Shown here: positions 1 to 7,522 of the stretch, one piece after another
Layout of the letters: every line of letters begins with the position of its first letter
Numbering within the stretch: the first letter of the stretch is position 1
DNA from: Phycisphaerales bacterium UBA4658
GTDB taxonomy: Bacteria; Planctomycetota; Phycisphaerae; Phycisphaerales; UBA1924
Length of the DNA stretch: 27,450 bases
NCBI GenBank assembly: GCA_002405485.1
Contig: DHLW01000135.1
Coordinates: 36,241-63,690 of the forward strand
Direction: 5' to 3'
Notes under the pieces: generated by a model
What the model was told of the DNA's origin: nothing
Databases searched by the model: none
What the model saw: only the letters and a program-made list of their open reading frames with translations
Made by a program: the position numbers and the translations under genes

Positions 1-75
1 CTGAACGACGACGGCGCGACCAACGCACAGGATCTGTTCGACTTCCTGAACGCGTGGTTCACGGGTTGTCCGTAA
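1..75 (+). CDS. C-terminal end of a dockerin-like tailed secreted protein (partial)
   Basis: Frame 1 is open from the window edge to the TAA at 73-75 and encodes 24 residues ending in NAQDLFDFLNAWFTGCP. The start lies outside the window. The fragment resembles the C-terminal tail (acidic Asn/Asp loop, then a DLFDFLNAWF helix) that ends many predicted exported proteins of Phycisphaerae and looks like half a dockerin/EF-hand repeat. Such tails are thought to act in sorting or surface attachment; that is inference. Nothing can be said about the main domain. The next gene is a tRNA about 50 bases downstream. Confidence 0.6.
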   Translation: MNDDGATNAQDLFDFLNAWFTGCP

Positions 76-124
76 GGTCGATCCTGACGAACCCGGGCCG
101 TATGCTTGGACCGACCACCCCCTT

Positions 125-209
125 GCCGGTGTGGCGGAACTGGCAGACGCAGCGGATTCAAAATCCGCCGCCCCCTAAAGGCTTGCAGGTTCGATTCCTG
201 TCACCGGCA
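125..209 (+). tRNA. tRNA-Leu (anticodon CAA)
   Basis: A complete class II cloverleaf can be folded by eye. The acceptor stem GCCGGTG (125-131) pairs with CACCGGC (202-208), followed by discriminator A209. The anticodon stem GCGGA (152-156) pairs with TCCGC (164-168) around the loop TTCAAAA, which puts anticodon CAA at 159-161. A long variable arm follows, as expected for leucine. The T arm has a five-pair stem (185-189 with 197-201, one G-T) and the loop TTCGATT. The CCA end is not encoded. It reads UUG codons. Confidence 0.95.
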
Positions 210-399
210 CTTTGATTGGCATGCTGTGAGGCCGAACCTGATCCGGTCCGATGGCGGCCTACTGTTGTCCCCGCGCCGGGACAGAGGAAGCAACCTCGCC
301 GAGTGCGGTTCGTATGGGTAGATGAGACTCGCCGGGTCGCATCCAAAGGGCTCCGGCGTGGCGATGCCCGTGTCCCCGTTTGCAAAGGGAGTTCCTGTC
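210..399. other. Intergenic spacer between the tRNA and the DUF3467 gene
   Basis: No convincing gene is seen here; the short frames in both directions look like composition artefacts. It holds a small perfect hairpin, TGTCCC (266-271) with GGGACA (278-283), with a six-base loop and no T tract, so it is not a clear terminator. The promoter of the DUF3467 gene should lie here, but no good -35/-10 pair stands out. The end of the spacer carries the ribosome binding site AAGGGAG (385-391). Confidence 0.4.
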
Positions 400-723
400 A
401 TGGCCGATCAGCAGCAGCAGCAGCAGGTTGAGCTTCGCATCGATGAGTCCAAGATGCAGTCGACCTATGCGAACACGATTCGCACCTCGACCACCGGCGA
501 CGAGGTGGTCCTGGATTTCGGGATGAATCTGCCCGTTCCGACGCAGGACAACCGACCCGCGCTGCTCTTCACCGTGGGCTCCCGCGTGGTGATGAACTGG
601 CGGGGCGCCAAGCGGCTGGCCATCAGCCTGGGGCAGGTCATCCGTCAGTTTGAGGAGGCCAATGGCGAGATTCAGCTCCAGCCGGCCCCCCAGCAGAAGG
701 GTGGCCCCCGTCTGAGCGAGTAA
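400..723 (+). CDS. DUF3467 family protein
   Basis: This is a small soluble protein of 107 residues. The ATG at 400 was chosen over the in-frame ATG at 322 because AAGGGAG (385-391) sits eight bases upstream and because family members begin just before the conserved core. After a six-glutamine run (a CAG repeat) the sequence has VELRIDESKMQSTYANTIR, then a DEVVLDFGMNLP strand, a basic GSRVVMNWRGAKRL segment and a helix LGQVIRQFEEANGEI. This order is typical of DUF3467, a short bacterial family of unknown function. A strong hairpin follows the stop, so it is probably monocistronic and separate from the moxR operon. Confidence 0.75.
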   Translation: MADQQQQQQVELRIDESKMQSTYANTIRTSTTGDEVVLDFGMNLPVPTQDNRPALLFTVGSRVVMNWRGAKRLAISLGQVIRQFEEANGEIQLQPAPQQKGGPRLSE

Positions 724-766
724 GCCGCTCGGGAGCCTCCCCGTCCGGGCAACATACGTTCTTCAA

Positions 767-803
767 ACAGAGGGCGGCCAGACATGCCGCCCTCTGTCGC
801 TTT
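767..803 (+). terminator. Rho-independent-type hairpin after the DUF3467 gene
   Basis: A perfect 12-bp inverted repeat, ACAGAGGGCGGC (767-778) and GCCGCCCTCTGT (786-797), encloses the seven-base loop CAGACAT. The tail CGCTTT is only weakly T-rich. Its position 43 bases after the DUF3467 stop, and before the moxR operon, fits a transcription terminator that separates the two units. Confidence 0.7.
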
Positions 804-915
804 CCGGACCGGAGACCTGTTCGGGCACGCCGACGGAAACTGAGGAGCTGGGCGTCCATGTGAACGGCCCTTGCTCACGGGGTGTTTCGACAATTGTTCG
901 GAGGACTCAACGCAC

Positions 916-1977
916 ATGGCGCTCGAATCCACGCTGCCGCCGCAGCCGCCGACTCAGGATGAACTGGCCCGATATTCCGCTCCGCTCAAGGCGCTCTCAG
1001 CGCGTGTGGCGCAGGTCGTGGTCGGGCAGGACTCGATGATCCGCGGGCTGATGATCGGGTTGCTGACCAACGGCCACGTGCTTTTGGAGGGCGTTCCGGG
1101 GCTCGCCAAGACACTCACGATCTCGACGCTGGCGCGGGCGATCGACGCGAACTTTCGGCGGGTGCAGTTCACGCCCGACCTTCTGCCTGCGGACCTGACG
1201 GGAACACAGATTTACAGTCCGCGAGACGGCACCTTCAGTGCTCGCAAGGGTCCGATCTTTGCGAACCTCGTGCTCGCCGACGAGATCAATCGTGCGCCGG
1301 CCAAGGTTCAGTCCGCACTGCTGGAAGCAATGCAGGAGCGGCACGTCACGATCGGAGATGAGACATTCGATCTGCCGGATCCCTTCCTCGTGCTGGCGAC
1401 GCAGAATCCCATCGAGCAGGAGGGCACGTATCCGCTTCCTGAAGCTCAGGTGGACCGATTCATGCTGAAGCTGCGGGTCGGCTATCCGGATCGGACCCAG
1501 GAGCGGCAGATCCTGGATCGCATGGCCTATTCCCGGCCGCCGACGCACGTGCAGCACGCCATCTCGCTGCGGGACATCGTCGCGGCGAGGGAACTCACCG
1601 ATCGCGTCCACATTGACGACAAGGTGCGGGAGTACATCGTGGACATCGTGCAGGCGACCCGCGATCCCGTCGCCGCCGGAGTCCGGCTGAACACTGCCAA
1701 GGCGGGTTCTGGTCGTGGGCCCGGCGAATCGGATCGCGATGCGGATCGCCGACTGATCTCCTTCGGCGCTTCGCCTCGGGCAACGATCTGCCTGGCGCTG
1801 GCGGCCAAGGCAAACGCCATGCTCGACGGGCGCGGGTACGTCACGCCGCACGACGTCAAGACCATTGCGATGGACGTGCTTCGACATCGAGTGATCGTGT
1901 CGTACGAGGCGGAGGCGCAGGAGATCACTTCCGAAGCGATCATCCGCCGCATTCTGGACACGCTCGCCGTTCCATGA
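916..1977 (+). CDS. moxR: MoxR-family AAA+ ATPase
   Basis: A cytoplasmic AAA+ ATPase of 353 residues. The start at 916 has GGAGG (900-904) upstream; a longer frame to 871 adds an unconserved leader. Walker A is GVPGLAKT (residues 59-66), Walker B is NLVLADE (117-123), and sensor 1 lies in LATQNP (about 160-165), followed by the typical EQEGTYPLPEAQVDRF stretch. These are signatures of the MoxR/RavA group (AAA_3 with a C-terminal lid). MoxR proteins act as chaperone-like remodelers together with VWA-domain partners. Here the gene heads an operon with a DUF58 gene 27 bases downstream and two VWA genes further on, which supports that role. Catalytic residues look intact. Confidence 0.93.
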   Translation: MALESTLPPQPPTQDELARYSAPLKALSARVAQVVVGQDSMIRGLMIGLLTNGHVLLEGVPGLAKTLTISTLARAIDANFRRVQFTPDLLPADLTGTQIYSPRDGTFSARKGPIFANLVLADEINRAPAKVQSALLEAMQERHVTIGDETFDLPDPFLVLATQNPIEQEGTYPLPEAQVDRFMLKLRVGYPDRTQERQILDRMAYSRPPTHVQHAISLRDIVAARELTDRVHIDDKVREYIVDIVQATRDPVAAGVRLNTAKAGSGRGPGESDRDADRRLISFGASPRATICLALAAKANAMLDGRGYVTPHDVKTIAMDVLRHRVIVSYEAEAQEITSEAIIRRILDTLAVP

Positions 1978-2004
1978 CCCAGACCCACCAACAGGCCCCG
2001 CGCC

Positions 2005-2892
2005 ATGACGCCCGCCGAACTGGCCAAGCAAGTCCGACTTCTGGAGATCACCACCCGCCACAGCGTGACGGAGGTGTTCGCGGGTGAGTATTCGTCCGCC
2101 TTCAAGGGTCGCGGGATCGAGTTCAGCGAAGTCCGCGAGTATCAACCGGGCGACGATGTGCGGACGATCGACTGGAACGTGACGGCAAGAACGGGTCGGC
2201 CGTTCGTCAAGCGGTACACGGAGGAACGCGAGCTCACGGTCCTCCTTGCCGTGGATCTCTCGGCATCTGGCGACTTCTCAACGCAGCGTCTCGCGAAGCG
2301 GGAACTGGCCGTGCGAGCGTCCGCCGTGCTGGCCTTTGCCGCAAGCCGTCAGGGCGATCGGGTTGGGCTTGTGCTCTTCACCGACGAGATCGAGCTGTAC
2401 TGCCCGCCCAAGAAGGGCCTCAGGCACACGCTCCGCCTGATCCGGGACATGCTGGCCTTTGAGCCGCGGCGTCGGGCGACCAGCATCCGGGTCGCGTGCG
2501 AGCACATCGCACGGGTCGCCAAGCGCCGGGCTGTGGTGTTCATGGTCTCGGACTTCCTCATTCCCTCGGCGGCGTCCACCGCATATGACGCGTTGAGCGC
2601 GATCACGCCTCGCCATGATGTGATCGCCGTTCGCATCGAGGATCCTCGGGACTTGGAACTCCCTCGTGCGGGCATCGTCGATGCCCAGGACCCGGAAACC
2701 GGACGCACGCGGACGATCGACACGTCGTCGGCCGCCGTCCGAGCGGCGTATGCCCGGCTGGCACACGAGCGGCGTTCCGGCGTCGCCGACGCGATCCGTC
2801 GGGCCGGAGCGGACGAAGTCGCGCTCAGCACGGATCGCGAGTACGTACACGATCTGGTCGAACTGTTCCACGCCCGGGAGCGCAGACGATGA
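2005..2892 (+). CDS. DUF58 domain protein (VWA-like, MoxR partner)
   Basis: A 295-residue protein with the DUF58 signature: FKGRGIEFSEVREYQPGDD near residues 33-51, then IDWNVTARTGRPFVK and EERELTVLLAVDLSASGD (74-91). The last element supplies a MIDAS-like DxSxS (D84, S86, S88), so a von Willebrand factor A fold is expected to bind a divalent metal. No membrane segment is evident. DUF58 genes almost always follow moxR, and this one starts 27 bases after the moxR stop. It probably recruits the ATPase or serves as its partner; the exact role of the family is not settled. Confidence 0.9.
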   Translation: MTPAELAKQVRLLEITTRHSVTEVFAGEYSSAFKGRGIEFSEVREYQPGDDVRTIDWNVTARTGRPFVKRYTEERELTVLLAVDLSASGDFSTQRLAKRELAVRASAVLAFAASRQGDRVGLVLFTDEIELYCPPKKGLRHTLRLIRDMLAFEPRRRATSIRVACEHIARVAKRRAVVFMVSDFLIPSAASTAYDALSAITPRHDVIAVRIEDPRDLELPRAGIVDAQDPETGRTRTIDTSSAAVRAAYARLAHERRSGVADAIRRAGADEVALSTDREYVHDLVELFHARERRR

Positions 2893-2927
2893 CGTGCCAG
2901 TGCGCGGCATCATGAGTCCATGAATCC

Positions 2928-4040
2928 ATGCACCGATCAGGGCCCAATCACCTCGTGTATCCGCTCTTGACGATCGTCGTCGTCGGGGGCACTCTGCGCG
3001 CCTCGGCACTCGGGGCGCCCGCCGAGGATGGTCGATCGTCGGGCGCTGGCTCACCTCTGTCGGACCCATCGCCTCAACCGGTCACGCAGACGCTTCGGTC
3101 GATCGAGCAGGGTCTCGATGTTCGCGCGACCGTCGCGATCAGCCGGAGCGATCTGAGCGTCGCGGATCGGGCGGTGCTCTCGATCGAAGTGGACGCACCT
3201 TCGTCGGCTCGCGTTCTGCTGCCGGACATCAGCGAGTTTCCCGGCTTTGTCATCGTGTCCACGGAGGACTCCGCGAGCCTGTCGGCCGATGGATCGCGCA
3301 CCGTCACGCGTCGGCGAACCACCCTCGATCCATTTCTTCCCGGCGACAAGGCGATCCCGGAGATCGCGATCGAGGTTCGTGGAACGTCCGGGGACACTGC
3401 ATCGCACGGCGGGCGAGCGCCGCGGGCTCCGCTGGTCTCGCTTCGCTCCATGCCGATTCCGGTTCGTGTGCGGGGCATCGCGCCCGCGGGGACCGACGCG
3501 CAGACGCCCCTGCGTCCGCCGCCGATTCTGCTCCCTGCCACCGCGGATGCGGGACGATCGGCCGCGCTCCTTGGAGTTGCTACCGCCGTCACGGTCGGGG
3601 CGGTGGGTGTTGGGAGCGTGCTGGCGGTTCGGCGGCTCCGAGCCCGACGAACAGTCGCTCCGAGTGATGTCGCACGATCCGCGCTGCAACGCCTGATCGA
3701 GCGACGCAGCGCGGCGATTGACCCATGTCCGCCAGAGGAGGCCATCGCCGAAGTCGGCCGGGTGCTGCGTCGGTGGTGCGCTGATGAACTGCTGTCAACA
3801 TCGCCCGGAGCGACCGTCCAGGAGATCATCCCTCGGCTGCTCACATCTGATCGCCTCCTGGAACGTGAGCGGGCCGAGGGTGTTGCGATCCTCACGGAGA
3901 TCGATCGTTCGATCTATGCCCCGACTGTTGCTGCGGATCAGGCCGGTCGCATCGATGCCCTGATTGCCCGATCCGTCGCGTGGATCGATGCGTGTGCAGG
4001 TGCGATTCGGGCCGCTGGCCCGGAAGGGGGACGCACATGA
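2928..4040 (+). CDS. BatD-like N-terminal / DUF4381-like C-terminal membrane protein
   Basis: A 370-residue envelope protein. A hydrophobic leader (about 9-29) suggests a signal peptide. Residues 60-185 form a beta-rich, BatD-like extracytoplasmic region, followed by a Pro/Ala linker and one membrane helix (about 211-235). The cytoplasmic tail (about 245-360) is helical with the motif VGRVLRRWCADEL, resembling the tails of DUF4381/BatD-type proteins. It lies between the DUF58 gene and batA, and its stop overlaps the batA ATG (ATGA). The assignment is by layout and context, because the sequence signature is weak. Nearer in-frame starts next to the DUF58 stop end quickly, so 2928 is the best start. 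Confidence 0.6.
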   Translation: MHRSGPNHLVYPLLTIVVVGGTLRASALGAPAEDGRSSGAGSPLSDPSPQPVTQTLRSIEQGLDVRATVAISRSDLSVADRAVLSIEVDAPSSARVLLPDISEFPGFVIVSTEDSASLSADGSRTVTRRRTTLDPFLPGDKAIPEIAIEVRGTSGDTASHGGRAPRAPLVSLRSMPIPVRVRGIAPAGTDAQTPLRPPPILLPATADAGRSAALLGVATAVTVGAVGVGSVLAVRRLRARRTVAPSDVARSALQRLIERRSAAIDPCPPEEAIAEVGRVLRRWCADELLSTSPGATVQEIIPRLLTSDRLLERERAEGVAILTEIDRSIYAPTVAADQAGRIDALIARSVAWIDACAGAIRAAGPEGGRT

Positions 4041-5155
4041 TGCCCTGGTCTGACGCGTCGGAACTCCTGGAAGGGGTGCTCTCGGGGAGAGTCTCCTGGC
4101 ACTCGCCGTGGGCGCTTGGGCTGCTGGTGATTCCTGCGGCGGCGCTCGTGTGGTCGTGGCGACGCCGAGATCGACGAACCGGATTGACACTGCCGATGCA
4201 CGATGGATCGGAGCGTCTGCCGCGGACGATTCGACAAAGAGTGCTCTGGCTTCCAGGAGTGCTGCGTGCCTGCGCGCTCGCGCTTGTGATCGTGGCGCTC
4301 GCCCGTCCGCAGCTTGGAGAGGGACGGGTGATCTCATCCACTGACGCAGTCGCGATCAAGCTCGTGGTCGACCGCTCCGGCTCGATGGGCCTGCCCATGG
4401 AGATCGACGGGCGCGAAACCTCGCGGCTTCCGGCGGCCAAGAGCGTCCTGAAGGAGTTCCTGCTCGGGAACGGACGGGAACTGGCCGGACGACCCAATGA
4501 CCTGATCGGCGTCGTGCAGTTCGCGGGATTCGCCGACACCGTCGCACCGCTGATCCACGACCATGTCGCCCTTCAGGAACTGGTCGAGTCGATCCCGCTT
4601 GCACAGCATCGCTATGAGAACGGCACGGCGATCGGAGACGCCATCGCCCTCGCGGCCGCTCGCTTGCGCACCGCCGAGCAGGACCTGAGCGGCCGTGAGC
4701 GAACCCTCGATGGCGAGGACGTCCGCATTCAATCCAAGGCGATCATCCTCCTGACCGATGGCGACAACAACGCTGGCGAGCACGACCCGCAGAAAGCCGC
4801 GGCTCTTGCGGGAGAGTGGGGCATCAAGGTCTACGCGATCGGCATCGGGTCCGACAGCTATCGCACCATCAACGACCCGATCCTCGGCCGCCGACGAATC
4901 CCGATCCAGAGCGAACTCAATGAGAACTTGCTCCGCGCCATCGCCGAGGCCAGCGGCGGGAGATACTGGATCGCCTCCGACGGCGCAACGCTCCGCGAGA
5001 TCTACGCGGAGATCGATCGCCTCGAGAAGTCCAGGATCCAGACCCTGGAGTACACCGACTATCGGGAGCTTTTCGGCGTTCCGGCACTCGTCGCCTGCCT
5101 GCTGCTCGCCGCGCAGCAGATCCTCGTCGCCACAGTCCTGCGGAGGGTGCCATGA
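4037..5155 (+). CDS. batA: BatA-type VWA-domain membrane protein
   Basis: A 372-residue membrane protein. The ATG at 4037 overlaps the upstream stop (ATGA) and has a GGAAGGGGG stretch before it; the in-frame start at 3980 would lie inside the upstream gene. Two N-terminal membrane helices (about 24-41 and 70-90) precede a VWA domain with MIDAS VVDRSGSMG (D112, S114, S116), a NGTAIGDAIALA threonine region and LLTDGDNNAGEH. A C-terminal helix (about 348-368) closes the protein. This is the BatA/BatB layout: a large domain held on the membrane between helices. It probably works with MoxR and BatB. It is linked to batB by another ATGA overlap. Confidence 0.87.
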   Translation: MMPWSDASELLEGVLSGRVSWHSPWALGLLVIPAAALVWSWRRRDRRTGLTLPMHDGSERLPRTIRQRVLWLPGVLRACALALVIVALARPQLGEGRVISSTDAVAIKLVVDRSGSMGLPMEIDGRETSRLPAAKSVLKEFLLGNGRELAGRPNDLIGVVQFAGFADTVAPLIHDHVALQELVESIPLAQHRYENGTAIGDAIALAAARLRTAEQDLSGRERTLDGEDVRIQSKAIILLTDGDNNAGEHDPQKAAALAGEWGIKVYAIGIGSDSYRTINDPILGRRRIPIQSELNENLLRAIAEASGGRYWIASDGATLREIYAEIDRLEKSRIQTLEYTDYRELFGVPALVACLLLAAQQILVATVLRRVP

Positions 5156-6222
5156 CGACGATCATCCTGCAGGATCCTTCCGCCCTCTGGTGGCTGCTTG
5201 GAGCGGCGGGGCTGCTTCTGGTCGGTCTTGCGGGTCTGTGGAGGCAGGAACGGGCCAGGAAGAGGTTCTTTGACTCCGCGGATGGCCGCTCGTGGACGCG
5301 CTCGACCGTGCGAGGTCGGCGGGTCGCATCGGTCGCGCTCTCTGCTGTCGGTCTTGGGTGTCTGGCGTTCGCGCTGGCACGGCCCTCGACCGATCCGCAG
5401 CCTCAGCGCGTTCAGCGGGTGGGCCGTGACGTGATGTTCGTTCTGGACGTCTCACGATCGATGCTCGCTCAGGACATTCGCCCGAATCGGCTGGAGCGAG
5501 CGAAGCTTGGCGTGCGCGACGCGATCGACGCGGCCGAAGGAGACCGTATCGGCCTCATCGCCTTTGCCGGGACCGCCGTGCTCAAGAGTCCGCTCACCAG
5601 CGATTACGCCTTCCTCCGCATGGCTCTGGATGACACGACTCCCACGACGGTCGGCCGAGGCGGCACGGCCATCGGAGACGCGATTCGAGCGGCCGTCGGC
5701 GTCCTGATCCCAGAATCGGACGCCGCACCCAACCGCGATCCCGACCGAGTCCAGACCGATCGTTCCAAAACCATCGTGCTCATCACCGATGGCGAGGATC
5801 ACGAGACCAATCCGATGAACGCGGCGAAGCTCGCGGCGGAGAAGGGCATCCGCATCGTCACAATCGGCGTCGGCTCGGAACTCACCGGGGCCCCGGTCCC
5901 CGGTGCGCCGCTGATGAACTCCCGCGGGGAACTGGTCGAGCAGCGCTCCGCCATGGTTCACGACGGACGCCAGGTCCTCAGCCGGATGGATCCGGCCGTG
6001 CTGCGGCAAGTCGCCGAGGCCACCCCCGGCGGCATGTTCATCAACGCCGGCACGGGGAACATTGACATGGACACGCTCTACCGGCGGCTGCTGCAGACAT
6101 CAGGGCCCAAGATTGAGGAGCAGACGACCACCGTGCGATACACCGAGCTCTTTCAGATCGTGCTCGCGCTTGCCGTTGCGATTCTGTGCGTGGAGGTGCT
6201 GCTGCATGCACGCTACAAGTAA
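5152..6222 (+). CDS. batB: BatB-type VWA-domain membrane protein
   Basis: A 356-residue protein with two N-terminal membrane helices (about 11-30 and 59-77), a VWA domain and a C-terminal membrane helix. The MIDAS is MFVLDVSRSMLAQDI (D99, S101, S103), followed by NRLERAKLG, the threonine loop GGTAIGDAI and VLITDGEDHE. The DVSRSM variant with LAQDI and RLERAK is typical of BatB. It starts inside the batA stop (ATGA), and its 3' end overlaps the start of the TPR gene by 17 bases. BatA and BatB are thought to form a membrane complex. All expected metal-binding positions are present. Confidence 0.88.
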   Translation: MTTIILQDPSALWWLLGAAGLLLVGLAGLWRQERARKRFFDSADGRSWTRSTVRGRRVASVALSAVGLGCLAFALARPSTDPQPQRVQRVGRDVMFVLDVSRSMLAQDIRPNRLERAKLGVRDAIDAAEGDRIGLIAFAGTAVLKSPLTSDYAFLRMALDDTTPTTVGRGGTAIGDAIRAAVGVLIPESDAAPNRDPDRVQTDRSKTIVLITDGEDHETNPMNAAKLAAEKGIRIVTIGVGSELTGAPVPGAPLMNSRGELVEQRSAMVHDGRQVLSRMDPAVLRQVAEATPGGMFINAGTGNIDMDTLYRRLLQTSGPKIEEQTTTVRYTELFQIVLALAVAILCVEVLLHARYK

Positions 6223-7522
6223 GATACGGCCTTTTACGGCATCGAGCATCCTCGGCGCGTTCTGTGCCCTGTCGCTCTCTTCGGTTGCTACGGCACGCAC
6301 GCCGCGCGCCCCGAGTCAGACTCCTTCGGAGCCGATGTCCGTGCAGCAACTGGCCCAGAGCGCTGCCGAACTGCTCCGCGACGGGAAGCATGAGGAGGCC
6401 CTCAGTGCGTTCGACGACGCCATCCGCGCTGCCGGTCGACGGGTGCCGATCGAGCTCACGCTCGGCCGGGCGGCGGCGCTCGCGCTGACTCAGCCCGGCG
6501 AGGCGGAGAGCACGCTCCGAGGCATCCTCGGTTCCGATTCGCCGGAGCATGTTCGTGCCGCGGCGGCATTCCATCTCGGAGCGATTGAGGCATCGCGAGC
6601 GGAGCAGGCGCTGCCGCTCAAGACTGTCGAGTCGTCAGGGGCGGAGGCCCTCTCAAACGCAGACGCGGCTCTCGCCACCCTCCGACGGGCAGAGCGCTTC
6701 TATCGCACTTCTCATCAGCTTCACGCCGGCGACGGTGCTGCGGCGACCAACGTCGAACTCGTGCAACGCCGGATCGGCGCGATCAAGGACTCGCTGCGTC
6801 GTCAGCAGGAGCAGGCACAGAAACAACAATCCGGGAAGAAGGACGCGTCCGACCAGTCGCGCCCTGAGCACTCTGAAGCCGGCGAGCCCAGGCCCGACCA
6901 GCAGCAAGGCCAGGGTGAGCAATCGGGCGACGACTCCTCGGCGTCGACCAGCCGATCGCTCTCGGATGAGTTGCGTGATCTCGCGGATCAGCAGCAGCGT
7001 GCGGCGGACGAGTCAAGCACGCAGGCACAGAGAGGACCCGACGATCAGACCAAGGACCAGAGAGCCGCAGAGAGCGCAACTCGGCAACGGGCGTTGAACG
7101 AGCGGACGCAGCAGGCCGCCAGGAAAGCAGGCGACCAGCAAACGCCGCGGCAGGACGCTTCCTCGACGCCGAGTGAGACGCCGACCCAGCAGAAGCTCAA
7201 GGAGGCCGCGGCATCCCAGAAGCAGGCCGAGCAGCAGCTCAAGGACGGGAAGTTTGACGAGGCCGCAGCGGCTCAGCAACGTGCCGCCGACGCTCTCCGC
7301 GAAGCCCAGCGTTCCGCCGCGGCGGATGAGGCCCGTCGCGAGTCCGAGTCGCAGCAGCGGGCCCAGCAGCAAGCGCAGCAGCAGGGGGAGCAGCCGCCAG
7401 GGAGGCCGTTCGACGCGACCGCCGCACAGATTCTCGATCGCGAACGGTGGGTTCGAGAGCAGCTTCGACGCCTGCAAGCTCAGATGCGGTCGCGTACCGC
7501 ACCCGTGGAGAAGGACTGGTGA
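6206..7522 (+). CDS. batC: BatC-like TPR protein with long Gln-rich region
   Basis: A 438-residue exported protein. The start at 6206 was chosen because GGAGGTG lies at 6192-6198 and the product then begins with a basic n-region and hydrophobic signal sequence (about 6-30, ending near ATA). Residues 44-195 contain TPR-like helices (AAELLRDGKHEEALSAFDDA). About 195-410 is a low-complexity Gln/Ala/Glu/Arg region with a second TPR-like repeat near 335-370. The final residues APVEKDW match the conserved end of BatC-type proteins. It probably scaffolds Bat components in the periplasm. It is joined to the next gene by a GTGA overlap. Confidence 0.8.
   Translation: MHATSKIRPFTASSILGAFCALSLSSVATARTPRAPSQTPSEPMSVQQLAQSAAELLRDGKHEEALSAFDDAIRAAGRRVPIELTLGRAAALALTQPGEAESTLRGILGSDSPEHVRAAAAFHLGAIEASRAEQALPLKTVESSGAEALSNADAALATLRRAERFYRTSHQLHAGDGAAATNVELVQRRIGAIKDSLRRQQEQAQKQQSGKKDASDQSRPEHSEAGEPRPDQQQGQGEQSGDDSSASTSRSLSDELRDLADQQQRAADESSTQAQRGPDDQTKDQRAAESATRQRALNERTQQAARKAGDQQTPRQDASSTPSETPTQQKLKEAAASQKQAEQQLKDGKFDEAAAAQQRAADALREAQRSAAADEARRESESQQRAQQQAQQQGEQPPGRPFDATAAQILDRERWVREQLRRLQAQMRSRTAPVEKDW

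Noticed and set aside
125..399. tRNA-Leu as a possible integration site for a mobile element.
   Set aside because: No integrase, no repeated tRNA 3' end and no foreign-looking genes follow; the downstream genes are ordinary chromosomal ones.
409..426. CAG repeat as a microsatellite or phase-variation tract.
   Set aside because: It is a six-codon in-frame glutamine run; changes would alter only the number of Gln residues and not the frame, so switching is unlikely.
997..2145. 382-residue minus-strand open frame.
   Set aside because: It is antisense to moxR, whose Walker and sensor motifs are intact; no motif is visible in the antisense product.
6800..7400. CAG-rich stretch as a DNA repeat element.
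   Set aside because: It is explained by the Gln/Ala/Glu-rich low-complexity part of the BatC-like protein; no regular repeat unit was found.
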